DNA of 64,000 nucleotides from an uncultured Eubacteriales bacterium. GTDB taxonomy: Bacteria > Bacillota > Clostridia > Christensenellales > Aristaeellaceae. The notes beneath the pieces are model-generated. The model was given only the letters and a program-made list of their open reading frames with translations, did not search any database and was not told the origin of the DNA. The position numbers were made by a program, and so were the translations under genes. Positions within the stretch are counted from its first letter, which is position 1, and every line of letters begins with the position of its first letter. This document shows, one piece after another, positions 49,087 through 59,983 of this stretch. The DNA is taken from the NCBI GenBank assembly GCA_900315585.1, contig OMZP01000004.1, positions 1-64,000 of the forward strand, in the 5' to 3' direction.

Positions 49087-49127
49087 GCCGCCCCCGCTTC
49101 CGAAGGGAAGCGGGGGCGGCGGTTTTG
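49087..49127 (+). terminator. Terminator (GCCCCCGCTTCC type, copy 3)
   Basis: 15-bp stem GCCGCCCCCGCTTCC / GGAAGCGGGGGCGGC with GAAG loop, then GGTTTTGT. Confidence 0.88.
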
Positions 49128-49167
49128 TCGTGGACGCGGCTCATGCCGTGCTCATACTAAAAAGGGA

Positions 49168-49254
49168 AAGATTCTTCGACTGCGGCTTCGCCTCCGCTCA
49201 GAATGACACCGTCGCGGCGAATGCCCTGTCATCCTGAGCGAAGCGAAGGATCTT
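49168..49254. repeat. REP-like inverted pair, one arm degenerate
   Basis: Right arm TGTCATCCTGAGCGAAGCGA (49227-49254 in full) is the standard unit; left arm (49168-49207) is a diverged version GATTCTTCGACTGCGGCTTC with an insertion, but keeps pairing in part. Confidence 0.75.
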
Positions 49255-49277
49255 CCAACTTCAATTTGAGAACAGTA

Positions 49278-50813
49278 TCAATAGCCCAGCTCCGCGGACT
49301 TGTCGTACACGGGCTTGAGGGCGTGATACAGGCGGTTGTAGATCTCGTAGGTCTTGTTGTAGGCGGGCTGGTTGGCGGGATCGGGGAAGGTCTCGGTCTC
49401 GGCCTTGATGACCTGCACGGCCTCGCCCAGGTTCTTCCAGACGCCCGCGCCCACGCCGGCGACCATCACCGCACCATAGGCGCCGCCCTCGCTGGCGGCG
49501 GACATGGTGTAGACGGGGAGGTTGAAGATGTCGGCCTGCATCTGCCGCCACAGCTTGCTCACGCTGCCGCCGCCGGAGGCGTAGACCTTTTCATTGCTGG
49601 CGAAGCTGCCGAAGATGTCCACCAGCTGCTTGAGGGAGTAGGTGACGCCCTCCATGACGCTGCGGGTGATGTCCGCCTTCTTGCTGGACAGGGTGAGCCC
49701 GTAGAAGGAGGCGCGGGCGTTGGGATCCGGATAGGGGCAGCGTTCGCCGGTGAGATAGGGGGTGAACACCACGCCGTTGGCGCCGGGCACGGACTGCTCC
49801 GCGGTCTCGCCCATCACGTCGAACACGTTCTTGCCCTCGGCCTTGGCCTGGATGCCTTCGGCCTCGCAGAGCTCGTCCTTGTACCAGCGATAGGCGCCGC
49901 CGGCGGTGAGGGTGCAGCCGAAGGCCAGCCACAGACCGGGCTCGTTGCCGCAGAACATCTGCAGATCGCCGTTGGGGTTCTTCTCAAAGTGGTCCAGGGC
50001 CATGGACACGTTGCCGCTGGTGCCGATCACCACGCCCAGGATGCCCTGCTTCACCAGGCCCGCGCCGGTGGTCTGGATGACCGCGTCGCCGCCGCCGTAG
50101 TAGCAGTTCAGGCCCTCGGGCAGGCCGGTCAGCTCCGCGACCTCCTTCGTCACCTGGCCCGCCAGCTCCGTGGACTCGTGGGCGATGGGGAAGATGGCCT
50201 TGTCCAGGCCCGCCAGCTCGATCAGCTTGTCCGCCCAGCAGCGGTTCTTCGTGTCGAAGAAGCCGGTGCCGGAGGCTTCCGAAACGTCGATGCCCAGCTT
50301 GCCGGTCATCTTGTAGCGGATGTAATCCTTCGGGCAGACGAACAGCTTCATCTTCTTGAAGTTTTCCGGCTCCTCGTCCCGCAGCCACAGGATCTTGCCG
50401 CCGGTGTAGCCGGTGAGCATGCGGTTGTTGGTGTAGCTCAGCAAGCCCTCCAGGCCGCCGGCCTTCTCGGTGATCCAGTCGCACTGGGCCTGGGTGCGCT
50501 GGTCGCACCACAGGATGGACGGGCGAATGACCTCGCCGTTTTCATCCAGGGCCACCAGGCCGTGCATCTGGCCGGAGTAGCTGACGCCGACGATGTCCGC
50601 CGGGTCCACCTGGCTCTTCTCCAGGATGGCCTTCAGGCCGCGCACCACCGCGTCCCACCAATCCTGGGGGTTCTGCTCGGCCCAGCCGGGCTTGGGGGTG
50701 TACAGCGGGTACTCCTGGGTGGAGGAGGCGACGACCGTGCCCTCGTTGTCGGCGATGATGCACTTCGCGCCGGAGGTGCCCACGTCCAGACCGATCAGGT
50801 ACTTCTTGCTCAT
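49278..50813 (-). CDS. xylB: Xylulokinase
   Basis: 511 residues, FGGY carbohydrate kinase. N-terminal LIGLDVGTSGAKCIIADNEG, GWAEQNPQDWWDAV, GVSYSGQMHGLVALDE (xylulose-kinase MHG motif), ILWCDQRTQAQC; C-terminal GTSGNVSMALD, FTPYLTGERCPYPDPNARAS, YASGGGSVSKLWRQMQADIF, EGGAYGAVMVAGVG. Phosphorylates D-xylulose to xylulose 5-phosphate, feeding the pentose phosphate pathway where rpe acts. No xylose isomerase or transporter gene is nearby. ATG 50813 is preceded by AAAGGAAG. Downstream of plsY on the same strand, 70 bases apart, possibly cotranscribed. Confidence 0.93.
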   Translation of the reverse strand: MSKKYLIGLDVGTSGAKCIIADNEGTVVASSTQEYPLYTPKPGWAEQNPQDWWDAVVRGLKAILEKSQVDPADIVGVSYSGQMHGLVALDENGEVIRPSILWCDQRTQAQCDWITEKAGGLEGLLSYTNNRMLTGYTGGKILWLRDEEPENFKKMKLFVCPKDYIRYKMTGKLGIDVSEASGTGFFDTKNRCWADKLIELAGLDKAIFPIAHESTELAGQVTKEVAELTGLPEGLNCYYGGGDAVIQTTGAGLVKQGILGVVIGTSGNVSMALDHFEKNPNGDLQMFCGNEPGLWLAFGCTLTAGGAYRWYKDELCEAEGIQAKAEGKNVFDVMGETAEQSVPGANGVVFTPYLTGERCPYPDPNARASFYGLTLSSKKADITRSVMEGVTYSLKQLVDIFGSFASNEKVYASGGGSVSKLWRQMQADIFNLPVYTMSAASEGGAYGAVMVAGVGAGVWKNLGEAVQVIKAETETFPDPANQPAYNKTYEIYNRLYHALKPVYDKSAELGY

Positions 50814-50883
50814 GGGGATCGACTTCCTTTCGATAATGTATTGCGTGGTTCAATATCGTTTTTTTCTGTCCATTCTCCATTCT

Positions 50884-51540
50884 TCATGGATTCTTTCGCT
50901 TCATCTTCGCCATGACCTTCTTGGACACCTCGGTGATCTTGTGGAAGTCCAGGCGGTTTTCCTCGCCCCGGAGCAGCCGCTGGATGTTGCTGCGGTGGCC
51001 GTACAGCGCGAGCACCGCGGCGATGCAGGCCGCGCCCAGGAACAGGCCGAAGTTCTCCCGGCCCCGGCAGATGAAGCCGGTGACGATGGGGAAGGCCACG
51101 GAGGTGATCAGCGAGGCGATGGACATGTAGCGGGTGATGGCCACGGCGATGATCTGCACCAGCAGCTCCGCCAGCGCCAGCCACGGGCTGATGGCGATGA
51201 CCAGGCCCAGGGAGGTGGCGATGCCCTTGCCGCCCCTGAAGCCCAGAAAGACGGGGAAATCGTGGCCCAGGATGGCGAACACGCCGCCCAGCAGCATGCC
51301 TAAGTCGCCCGCAAGCCACTGCCCGACGAGGCAGGCGACATAGCCCTTCAGGCAGTCGCACACCAGAGTCAGCACGCTGGGCAGCCAGCCCAGCGTGCGC
51401 AGCACGTTGGTGGTGCCGGTGTTGCCGCTGCCGTGCTTGCGGATGTCCGCGATGCCAAAGCCCCTGCCGATCAGCACCCCGGAGGGGATGTTGCCGAACA
51501 GGTAGCCGATGATCGCGGCCAGAATACATTTCCAAACCAT
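50884..51540 (-). CDS. plsY: Acyl-phosphate:glycerol-3-phosphate acyltransferase
   Basis: 218 residues, integral membrane enzyme of phosphatidic acid synthesis (pairs with PlsX). AAIIGYLFGNIPSGVLIGRG, DIRKHGSGNTGTTNVLRTLG (catalytic loop 1), GHDFPVFLGFRGGKGIATSL (loop 2), and later TRYMSIASLITSVAFP. C-terminal extension (RLLRGEENRLDFHKITE...) is basic. Start ATG 51540 has GGAGG eight bases upstream; the GTG at 51549 would overlap that site. Downstream of der with a repeat element between (51569-51694), the usual der-plsY order in Firmicutes. Confidence 0.95.
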   Translation of the reverse strand: MVWKCILAAIIGYLFGNIPSGVLIGRGFGIADIRKHGSGNTGTTNVLRTLGWLPSVLTLVCDCLKGYVACLVGQWLAGDLGMLLGGVFAILGHDFPVFLGFRGGKGIATSLGLVIAISPWLALAELLVQIIAVAITRYMSIASLITSVAFPIVTGFICRGRENFGLFLGAACIAAVLALYGHRSNIQRLLRGEENRLDFHKITEVSKKVMAKMKRKNP

Positions 51541-51568
51541 ATTGTTCACCTCCAGACAGAAGGCATTG

Positions 51569-51694
51569 AATGATGAGGAATGGTCGTGCCAATCCCTTCG
51601 GGATTTGTTTTATTCCGGGTCCTGTTGAATCCGTGAAATCCGAAGGATTTCAACCGCAATTCCTCATTTCTCATTCCTCATTCCTAATTCTCAA
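51569..51694. repeat. GGAATGAGG-armed palindromic element
   Basis: Left arm GAATGATGAGGAATGG, centre with AATCCCTTCGGGATTTG and AAATCCGAAGGATTTCAACC, right arm with four or five ATTCCTCATT units that runs into the der stop region (51655-51694). Confidence 0.88.
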
Positions 51695-53028
51695 TGGGCC
51701 TGCTCTTCTTCCTTCTTCTTCTCCCTGAGGATAAACTTGAGCGGGGTTCCCTCGAAGCCGAAGGCCCGGCGGAACTGCTTTTCGAGGTAGCGTTCGTAGG
51801 AGAAGTGCATCAGGTTCTGGTCGTTGACGAACATGACGAAGGTCGGCGGCTGCACGCCCTGCTGGGTGGCGTAGTAGATCTTGAGCCTGCGCCCGCTGGT
51901 GGCGGGGGGCTGCAGCGCGGCCTGGGCGTCGGCCAGGATGTCGTTCAGCAGGCCGGTGGTGACCCGGCGGGTGGCCTCGGCGTGGGCGGCGCGCACCGCC
52001 TCCAGCACCTTGTTCACCCGCTGGCCGGTGAGGGCCGAGATGAACAGCACCGGGGCGTAGGCCATGAACTTCAGGTTCTCGCGGACCTCCTTGACGAACT
52101 TGTCCATGGTCTTGGTGTCCTTCTCCACGGCGTCCCACTTGTTGATGACGATGATGGCGGCCTTGCCCTTCTCGTCCACATAGCCGGCGATCTTGCTGTC
52201 CTGCTCGGTGACGCCCTGGGTGGCGTCGATGAGCATCAGCGCCACGTCGCAGCGGTCGATGGCCGCCAGGGCGCGGACGATGGAGAACCGCTCCAGGGAC
52301 TGGTATTCGATGGCCCGCTTGCGGCGGATGCCGGCGGTGTCGATGATCACGAAGTCCTGCCCGTCATCGGTGAAGCGGGTGTCGATGGCGTCCCGGGTGG
52401 TGCCGGCGATGTCGGAGACCATCACCCGGTCCTCGCCCAGGATGCGGTTCACCAGGCTGGACTTGCCCACGTTGGGCTTGCCCACCACGGCGATCTGGAT
52501 CGCGCCCACGTCCGCCTCCTCCTCGTCGGGGTCGGGGAACAGCTTGCACAGCGCCTCCAGCAGGTCGCCGAAGTTGAGCAGGTTCACGCTGGACACGCCG
52601 ATAGGGTCGCCGATGCCCAGGTTGTAGAACTCGTAGATGTTGTCCATGTGCTTGATGTTGTCGATCTTGTTGACCACCAGCATCACGGGCTTGCCGGACT
52701 TGCGCAGCATGTCGGCCACGTCCTCGTCATCGGCGGTCATGCCGGCCTTGCCGTCCACGAAGAACAGGATCACGTCGCAGGTCTCGATGGCGATCTCCGC
52801 CTGGCGGCGCATCTGGGAGAGCAGCGGGTCGTCGCTGTTGGGGTCGATGCCGCCGGTGTCGATCAGCGTGAATTTATAGTTCTGCCATTCGCAGTCGGCG
52901 TACACGCGGTCGCGGGTGACGCCGGGGGTGTCCTCCACGATGGCGATGCGCTTGCCCACCATCTGGTTGAAGAAGGTGGACTTGCCCACGTTCGGGCGTC
53001 CGACGATGGCAACGAGGGGTTTGGACAT
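51691..53028 (-). CDS. der: Ribosome biogenesis GTPase Der (EngA)
   Basis: 445 residues with two tandem GTPase domains: G1 VGRPNVGKSTFFNQ, G3 DTGGI, G4 NKID in the first; G1 VGKPNVGKSSLVN, G3 DTAGIRRK, G4 NKWD in the second; then the KH-like C-terminal domain (LLNDILADAQAALQPPATSG, LKIYYATQQGVQPPTFVMFV, RRAFGFEGTPLKFILREKKK). Essential for 50S assembly. ATG 53028 with GGAGGTTTATC upstream. Part of a minus-strand set DUF512-der-plsY-xylB whose gaps carry repeats. Confidence 0.97.
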   Translation of the reverse strand: MSKPLVAIVGRPNVGKSTFFNQMVGKRIAIVEDTPGVTRDRVYADCEWQNYKFTLIDTGGIDPNSDDPLLSQMRRQAEIAIETCDVILFFVDGKAGMTADDEDVADMLRKSGKPVMLVVNKIDNIKHMDNIYEFYNLGIGDPIGVSSVNLLNFGDLLEALCKLFPDPDEEEADVGAIQIAVVGKPNVGKSSLVNRILGEDRVMVSDIAGTTRDAIDTRFTDDGQDFVIIDTAGIRRKRAIEYQSLERFSIVRALAAIDRCDVALMLIDATQGVTEQDSKIAGYVDEKGKAAIIVINKWDAVEKDTKTMDKFVKEVRENLKFMAYAPVLFISALTGQRVNKVLEAVRAAHAEATRRVTTGLLNDILADAQAALQPPATSGRRLKIYYATQQGVQPPTFVMFVNDQNLMHFSYERYLEKQFRRAFGFEGTPLKFILREKKKEEEQAH

Positions 53029-53067
53029 TATGATAAACCTCCATTATCAAGTGGATGTGAACTTCAA

Positions 53068-53228
53068 ACAGTGAGGAATTAGGAATGAGGAATTAGGAAT
53101 TGTGGTTGAAATCCTTACGGATTTCTATGATTCCAAACCTCAAACCGATGTTGACACCCCTTTGGGGTTTTAATCAAACAAATCCGTCAGGATTTGCACC
53201 GCCATTCCTCATTCCTAATTTCTCATTC
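53068..53228. repeat. GGAATTAGG-armed palindromic element
   Basis: Left arm GTGAGGAATTAGGAATGAGG and more (53070-53101), inner AAATCCTTACGGATTT and AAATCCGTCAGGATTTG hairpins plus a CCCCTTTGGGG stem, right arm ATTCCTCATTCCTAATTTCT ... (53203-53233) that overlaps the stop codon of the DUF512 gene. Confidence 0.88.
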
Positions 53229-54554
53229 CTAATTAATCCGGATCTCCGAACCGCTCAGCTCCAGGATCGCGTTGAGCAGATCCTCTCCCCGCCGCCCGAC
53301 GGGAACGATGGGCTTGCCCAGGCGGCGGATGGCCTCTTCGAGGGTCATGTCGTCGAGGAAGACCCCGTCGTCCCTCAGCATGCAGGTGGTGATCAGCACG
53401 GCCTCGCAGTCCACGCCCGCCATCTGCCGCGTCAAATCGCCGCCGGTGATCAGGCCGGAGACGGTGACGGTGGGGCCGAAGAAGGTGTTCTCCAGGGCGT
53501 GTACGGAGATATTCGCGCCGGCGACGGGATAATCCTGCAACAGGGCGCGGATAAAGTCCCCGGCGGATTTGCCGCAGGCCACGGCCAGCTTTTTGCCTTC
53601 CGGGGCGGGCTGGCGAAGCGCCTCCGGCAGCTCCCGCCAGGCGGCCTGGTACTCCGCGTCCAGAAGCCTCAGCAAGCCCACGCCGTCGTCGATCTGCTCG
53701 TAGTCCTCGTAGGCCTCGTCCGGGGGGATGGGCCAGTCGGCCTGGAGATAGAATTCGTCGGAGGGGAACACGAAGCGGGTGCCCCGCTCCTTCAGCAGCT
53801 TCGCCCGCCACTGCTCCGACAGGGCCACCACCGCCCGGGCCTCCTCGGGCCGGTAGGTGCGCAGCTCCGTCAGTCCCTCCCGATGGCCGGTGAGACCCAC
53901 CGGCACCAGCGCCAGGGATCGGGCCCCTTTCAGCGCGGAGAGCTCCCGGATGGTGCGGTCCAGGGCGGGGCCGTCGTTGATGCCGGGGCAGAGCACGCAC
54001 TGGCAGTGGAACTCGATGCCGCCGTCGGACAGCCTTTGCAGCTGGCCCATCAGCCGCCGGGCCCGGGGCGTGCCCAGCACATGGGTGCGCAGGTCCGGGT
54101 CGGTGCAGTGCACGGAGATGTACAGCGGCGAGCACCGGCGCTCGATGATGCGGTCCAGCTCCCGGTCGGATACGTTGGTCAGCGTCACGTAGTTGCCCAT
54201 CATCAGGCTCATGCGCCAGTCGTCGTCCTTCACCCGCATGGTGTCCCGGGCGTTTGAGGGCAGCTGGTCCACGAAGCAGAACAGGCACTTGTTGCAGCAC
54301 AGCCGGGTGCCGGACATCATGGGCGTGGCAAAGTTCAGGCCCAGGGGGGCGTATTCGTCCTTGCGGATGGGAAAGTCCAGCTCCGCTTCGCCCCGGCGCA
54401 CCCTCACGGTGAGTCGCCTCTGGGCGGACAGGGCCTGGTAGTCGATGAAGTCCACCACGTTCGCCCCGCCGATGCGCATGAGCCGGTCGCCCTCGCGGAT
54501 GCCCGCGCGGGCCGCCGGGCTGCCCGGATCGACGGAAACGATGAGATGGGACAT
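53229..54554 (-). CDS. DUF512 / radical-SAM-like protein with N-terminal PDZ domain
   Basis: 441 residues from ATG 54554 (GGAGG six bases upstream; the frame to 54584 has no site). Residues 1-75: PDZ-like (VSVDPGSPAARAGIREGDRL). Then a radical-SAM-type Cys cluster CCNKCLFCFVDQLPSNARDT, DDDWRMSLMMGNYVTLTNVS, PLYISVHCTDPDLRTHVLG, HCQCVLCPGINDG. C-terminal DUF512 (FPSDEFYLQADWPIPP, ENTFFGPTVTVSGLITGGDL, DDMTLEEAIRRLGKPIVPVG). The gene sits directly before der in many Clostridia; the function is unknown, with a role in Fe-S or ribosome maturation suggested only by linkage. The last codons lie in a repeat arm. Confidence 0.92.
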   Translation of the reverse strand: MSHLIVSVDPGSPAARAGIREGDRLMRIGGANVVDFIDYQALSAQRRLTVRVRRGEAELDFPIRKDEYAPLGLNFATPMMSGTRLCCNKCLFCFVDQLPSNARDTMRVKDDDWRMSLMMGNYVTLTNVSDRELDRIIERRCSPLYISVHCTDPDLRTHVLGTPRARRLMGQLQRLSDGGIEFHCQCVLCPGINDGPALDRTIRELSALKGARSLALVPVGLTGHREGLTELRTYRPEEARAVVALSEQWRAKLLKERGTRFVFPSDEFYLQADWPIPPDEAYEDYEQIDDGVGLLRLLDAEYQAAWRELPEALRQPAPEGKKLAVACGKSAGDFIRALLQDYPVAGANISVHALENTFFGPTVTVSGLITGGDLTRQMAGVDCEAVLITTCMLRDDGVFLDDMTLEEAIRRLGKPIVPVGRRGEDLLNAILELSGSEIRIN

Positions 54555-54700
54555 GCTTTCCTCCGCAAACAAAAACTCTTCCAACTACCATTATGCCCCA
54601 TTTTTCCCCGTTCGTCAACGCCGAAAGGGTAAAAAGGCGCGGGTATGGCGCATATTTGGGCACAGAATGGATAAAATGGCGATTATTTACTGAAAGATAC

Positions 54701-54729
54701 TTGCGCTCAGTGGCGTAAAGGTGTATAAT
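54701..54729 (+). promoter_or_regulatory. Promoter of ppdK
   Basis: TTGCGC, 17-base spacer, TATAAT; AT-rich upstream side. Divergent from the DUF512 gene. Confidence 0.8.
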
Positions 54730-54780
54730 GAAGTGCTTTTAAGTAACCCTTTGCAATAAATATTGGGAGGATGACAGACC

Positions 54781-57408
<2,628 letters not shown>

Positions 57409-57447
57409 TGACCGGCTGATCGAACCGAAAACTGAATCCATAGAAAG

Positions 57448-57478
57448 GCCCCCGTCCACTCGGACGGGGGCTTGGTTT
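57448..57478 (+). terminator. Terminator of ppdK
   Basis: 10-bp stem GCCCCCGTCC / GGACGGGGGC, ACTC loop, then TTGGTTT. Confidence 0.85.
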
Positions 57479-57510
57479 ATCCTGTCTTAACGATGGCGGG
57501 ACAGGGATGG

Positions 57511-59109
57511 TCAGCCGTCCTGGAAGCAGGAGATGTCCTCGCCTTCCTCCAGCTCGACGGGGGCGGGTTCGCCGCCGGCGCAGACCGGGCAGGGCTTCTT
57601 GCCGGCCTCCACGGCCTTGGAGATGTCCCAGTGCACGGCGGAGAACATGCCGGAGCAGTGCTCCTCCAGGTGGTAATAGGTGCCGCCCTTGGTGGCCCAG
57701 ACGGTGATCTCCGGGTCGCCGGGCTGCCAGCTTCCCGCGGCTTCACGGGTGGCCAGCGCCGCGGCCTCCTCCTCGGCGGCGGCGGTGTCCAGGATGGGCG
57801 TGAGGTCGGCAATCACGTCCTCGACGAGACAGTCCCCGGTCTCATCGTCAAAGCGGCAGGACACCAGCTCCACCTTTTCCAGGTTCCCCAGCGGGACATA
57901 GCCGTCGTACTCGTAATCCTCGCTATAGGCGATCACGCCGTTTGTCGTTGTCGATGTCCCTCCCCAGGCGACGTCCAGCAGCGGCTTTCCGTTGACGCAG
58001 GCGCACAGGGTGGGGAAGCGGCTGAAATCCACCTCGCCGTCGTTCTCCGGTACGCCCTCGTCCGGCAGCATCCAGATCTTGGCCTCGATCTTGAAGTGGG
58101 TCATGCGGAAGTTTTCGACGGTGATGGTCATGTCGTCGTAGCGGAAGGTGTTTTCCTCCAGGCCGTTGTACAGGTCGTGGGACACCATATCCTTGTTCAG
58201 CGGCAGCGACACGCTCCGCTCGGCGGCGAGGCTGGCGATACCGGTTGACTCCAGGCCCGCGGGGGTGAGGCCCTCCATGTTGAAGCCCTGACTGTCGTAG
58301 GTGATGTCGACGTGTCCGCTTGCCTCGGCATCCTCCGCCTCCTTCACACCCCAGATTTCCGGGAAGTATTCCAACTGGATAAGCGGCGTGCCGTTTTCAT
58401 CCTTGCTGTTGAAGTACAGGGTGTCGGCGTTGGGAAACAGCTTCCAGCCGTTCTTCCAGTCGATCAGCAGGTCCAGCCGGTTCCAGTTGCCCTCCTCGTC
58501 GAAGAGGTCCGGCACATATTCCAGGGGCCGGTCCGTGGTGAAGAACGCGGCATTCACGGCCAGCTTCATGTCCTTGAGCTCGATCTCGCGGGAATCCGCC
58601 AGCACGGGCAGCACGAAGGAGTTGGTGGCGGGCCATTCGCCGCCCATCCCCATCACGAGGGTGAAGCCGTCGTCCATGTAGCGGCTCTGGCGATAGCTCA
58701 CCGCATTGCCGTTGATCGTGGGCTGCATCAGCCCCACCAGGTAGGTGTTCCCATCCTCCGGCACGGAGAGGGTGTAGGAGATGTACAGGTCGTCCCCCTC
58801 CCAGGCTACCTCGTCCACGGCGAAGTTGAAGCCGTCTCCGGCGTCGGCCAGGTGCACGTCCTGCACCCGCTCGGCCATGTCCTTTGCGCCCGCGTCGCTC
58901 AGCTCGTCCTTCAACTGGTTGTTCCCAATTACCGCCGCCACGGCCCCGATGGCCAGCAGCGCGATCAGCGCGGCGACGAGGGCCAGGGTCAGCTTCTTAT
59001 AGCGTCTGTTCTGCTTCATATCCATATCCTCCAGCCCGCGCAGCGTCTGCTCCACGCGGTCGTGGAACCCCTTCGGGGTTGGGGGGAACGGGTCCTGCCA
59101 GCGCCTCAT
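57511..59109 (-). CDS. Membrane anti-sigma-like protein with DUF4179-like extracellular part and Cys-rich tail
   Basis: 532 residues from ATG 59109. Short cytosolic part (MRRWQDPFPPTPKGFHDRVE, QTLRGLEDMDMKQNRRYKKL), one membrane helix (TLALVAALIALLAIGAVAAV), then a large extracellular region resembling the DUF4179/anti-sigma family (VQDVHLADAGDGFNFAVDEV, GDDLYISYTLSVPEDGN). The last 60 residues hold YYHLEEHCSGM and KPCPVCAGG, a small Cys/His motif domain seen at the end of other secreted clostridial proteins, perhaps metal-binding. The ATG overlaps the sigma-factor stop (ATGA), so they are made together. It should bind the ECF sigma factor until an external signal releases it. The signal is unknown. 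Confidence 0.85.
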   Translation of the reverse strand: MRRWQDPFPPTPKGFHDRVEQTLRGLEDMDMKQNRRYKKLTLALVAALIALLAIGAVAAVIGNNQLKDELSDAGAKDMAERVQDVHLADAGDGFNFAVDEVAWEGDDLYISYTLSVPEDGNTYLVGLMQPTINGNAVSYRQSRYMDDGFTLVMGMGGEWPATNSFVLPVLADSREIELKDMKLAVNAAFFTTDRPLEYVPDLFDEEGNWNRLDLLIDWKNGWKLFPNADTLYFNSKDENGTPLIQLEYFPEIWGVKEAEDAEASGHVDITYDSQGFNMEGLTPAGLESTGIASLAAERSVSLPLNKDMVSHDLYNGLEENTFRYDDMTITVENFRMTHFKIEAKIWMLPDEGVPENDGEVDFSRFPTLCACVNGKPLLDVAWGGTSTTTNGVIAYSEDYEYDGYVPLGNLEKVELVSCRFDDETGDCLVEDVIADLTPILDTAAAEEEAAALATREAAGSWQPGDPEITVWATKGGTYYHLEEHCSGMFSAVHWDISKAVEAGKKPCPVCAGGEPAPVELEEGEDISCFQDG

Positions 59110-59576
59110 GTGCGGGCCTCCTCTCTGTCGATCGTTTCCTTCAAAGCCGCGCGGCCCCGGTTGAGCCGCCACTTCACCGTGCCCTCCGGCAGGTTCAGAA
59201 TGCGGGCGGTCTCGGCGACGCTGTAGCCCTCCACATAGTGCAGCTCCAGCGTCACGCGCAGCTTGCGCGGCAAGCCCATCAGCGCGTCCAATAGCGGCGT
59301 GTCCTCCGGCTCCGGCAGGGGAAGGTCCTCCGGGAGCGGTTGGCTGGCGGGCGGACGGCGGCGGTAGAAGGTCTTGCACTGGTTGACCAGTATGCGGATC
59401 AGCCACGGCTCAAAGGCCTCCTCCTGCTTCAGCGAATCCAGCCTGTCCCATGCCCGCAGCAGCGCCTCCTGGACCGCGTCCTCGCAGTCGCACTCCCGGG
59501 GGAGCAGCGTGCGGGCAACGCGGTAGAGCCTGCGCTCGCAGACCCGTACGCGCCGGGTGAAGTCGGCTTGCAGCAT
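59106..59576 (-). CDS. ECF-type RNA polymerase sigma factor
   Basis: 156 residues. Region 2: RLYRVARTLLPRECDCEDAV then QEALLRAWDRLDSLKQEEAF, EPWLIRILVNQCKTFYRRRP. Region 4: LLDALMGLPRKLRVTLELHY then VEGYSVAETARILNLPEGTV, KWRLNRGRAALKE. A SigV/SigW-like architecture with no extra domain. Start 59576 has GGAGGG seven bases upstream; the alternative ATG 59591 precedes that site. Coupled to the membrane anti-sigma gene. A palindrome GTACCGGTAC (59593-59602) lies just before the ribosome site; no clear self-recognised promoter (GGAAC/CGTC type) was found. Confidence 0.93.
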   Translation of the reverse strand: MLQADFTRRVRVCERRLYRVARTLLPRECDCEDAVQEALLRAWDRLDSLKQEEAFEPWLIRILVNQCKTFYRRRPPASQPLPEDLPLPEPEDTPLLDALMGLPRKLRVTLELHYVEGYSVAETARILNLPEGTVKWRLNRGRAALKETIDREEART

Positions 59577-59731
59577 TGAAAATCCCTCCATCGTACCGGT
59601 ACACTATTAAAGACGCGAAAGCGGAGGAAATGGTTGGAGATTGGCGTGTTAAATATTCCAAGGAGGCAGGGAACAGCCAAACCTTGGCCGGGTGTTGACC
59701 GAACGAATCCATGTCGTTCCAATAGATATGT

Positions 59732-59759
59732 ACAGATCCTTCGCTTCGCTCAGGATGAC
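59732..59759. repeat. Single REP-like unit
   Basis: One arm ACAGATCCTTCGCTTCGCTC plus AGGATGAC without its inverted partner. The rest of the 407-base gap (59577-59983) shows only this repeat, the short palindrome at 59593 and the promoter at 59841-59869. Confidence 0.85.
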
Positions 59760-59840
59760 AGGTTCGGTCATACGTGAATCGTTGTCATCTTTCAGCGCAT
59801 AATTGTTGGAATAAAGCGCACTTTGCGCCGGGGATGCGCG

Positions 59841-59869
59841 TTGACAGGGCCATATTGTAATGTTATCAT
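59841..59869 (+). promoter_or_regulatory. Promoter of the 769-residue secreted protein
   Basis: TTGACA, 17-base spacer, TATCAT; transcript start predicted about 59876, leader of roughly 108 bases. Confidence 0.78.
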
Positions 59870-59983
59870 TAAATACTGAATCCTGAGCAACATTTTGGGG
59901 GTTCAGGTCGTCTAATATGTGGATTGAACGGAAAAACGAGCGCGTTTTTCCCGCCTATAGATTCGGAAAGGAAGCATTTGGCA

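Noticed and set aside
59593..59602. GTACCGGTAC palindrome as an operator for the sigma-factor operon
   Set aside because: Only ten bases, a single copy, and located between the likely start site and ribosome site; too weak to list as a regulatory feature.
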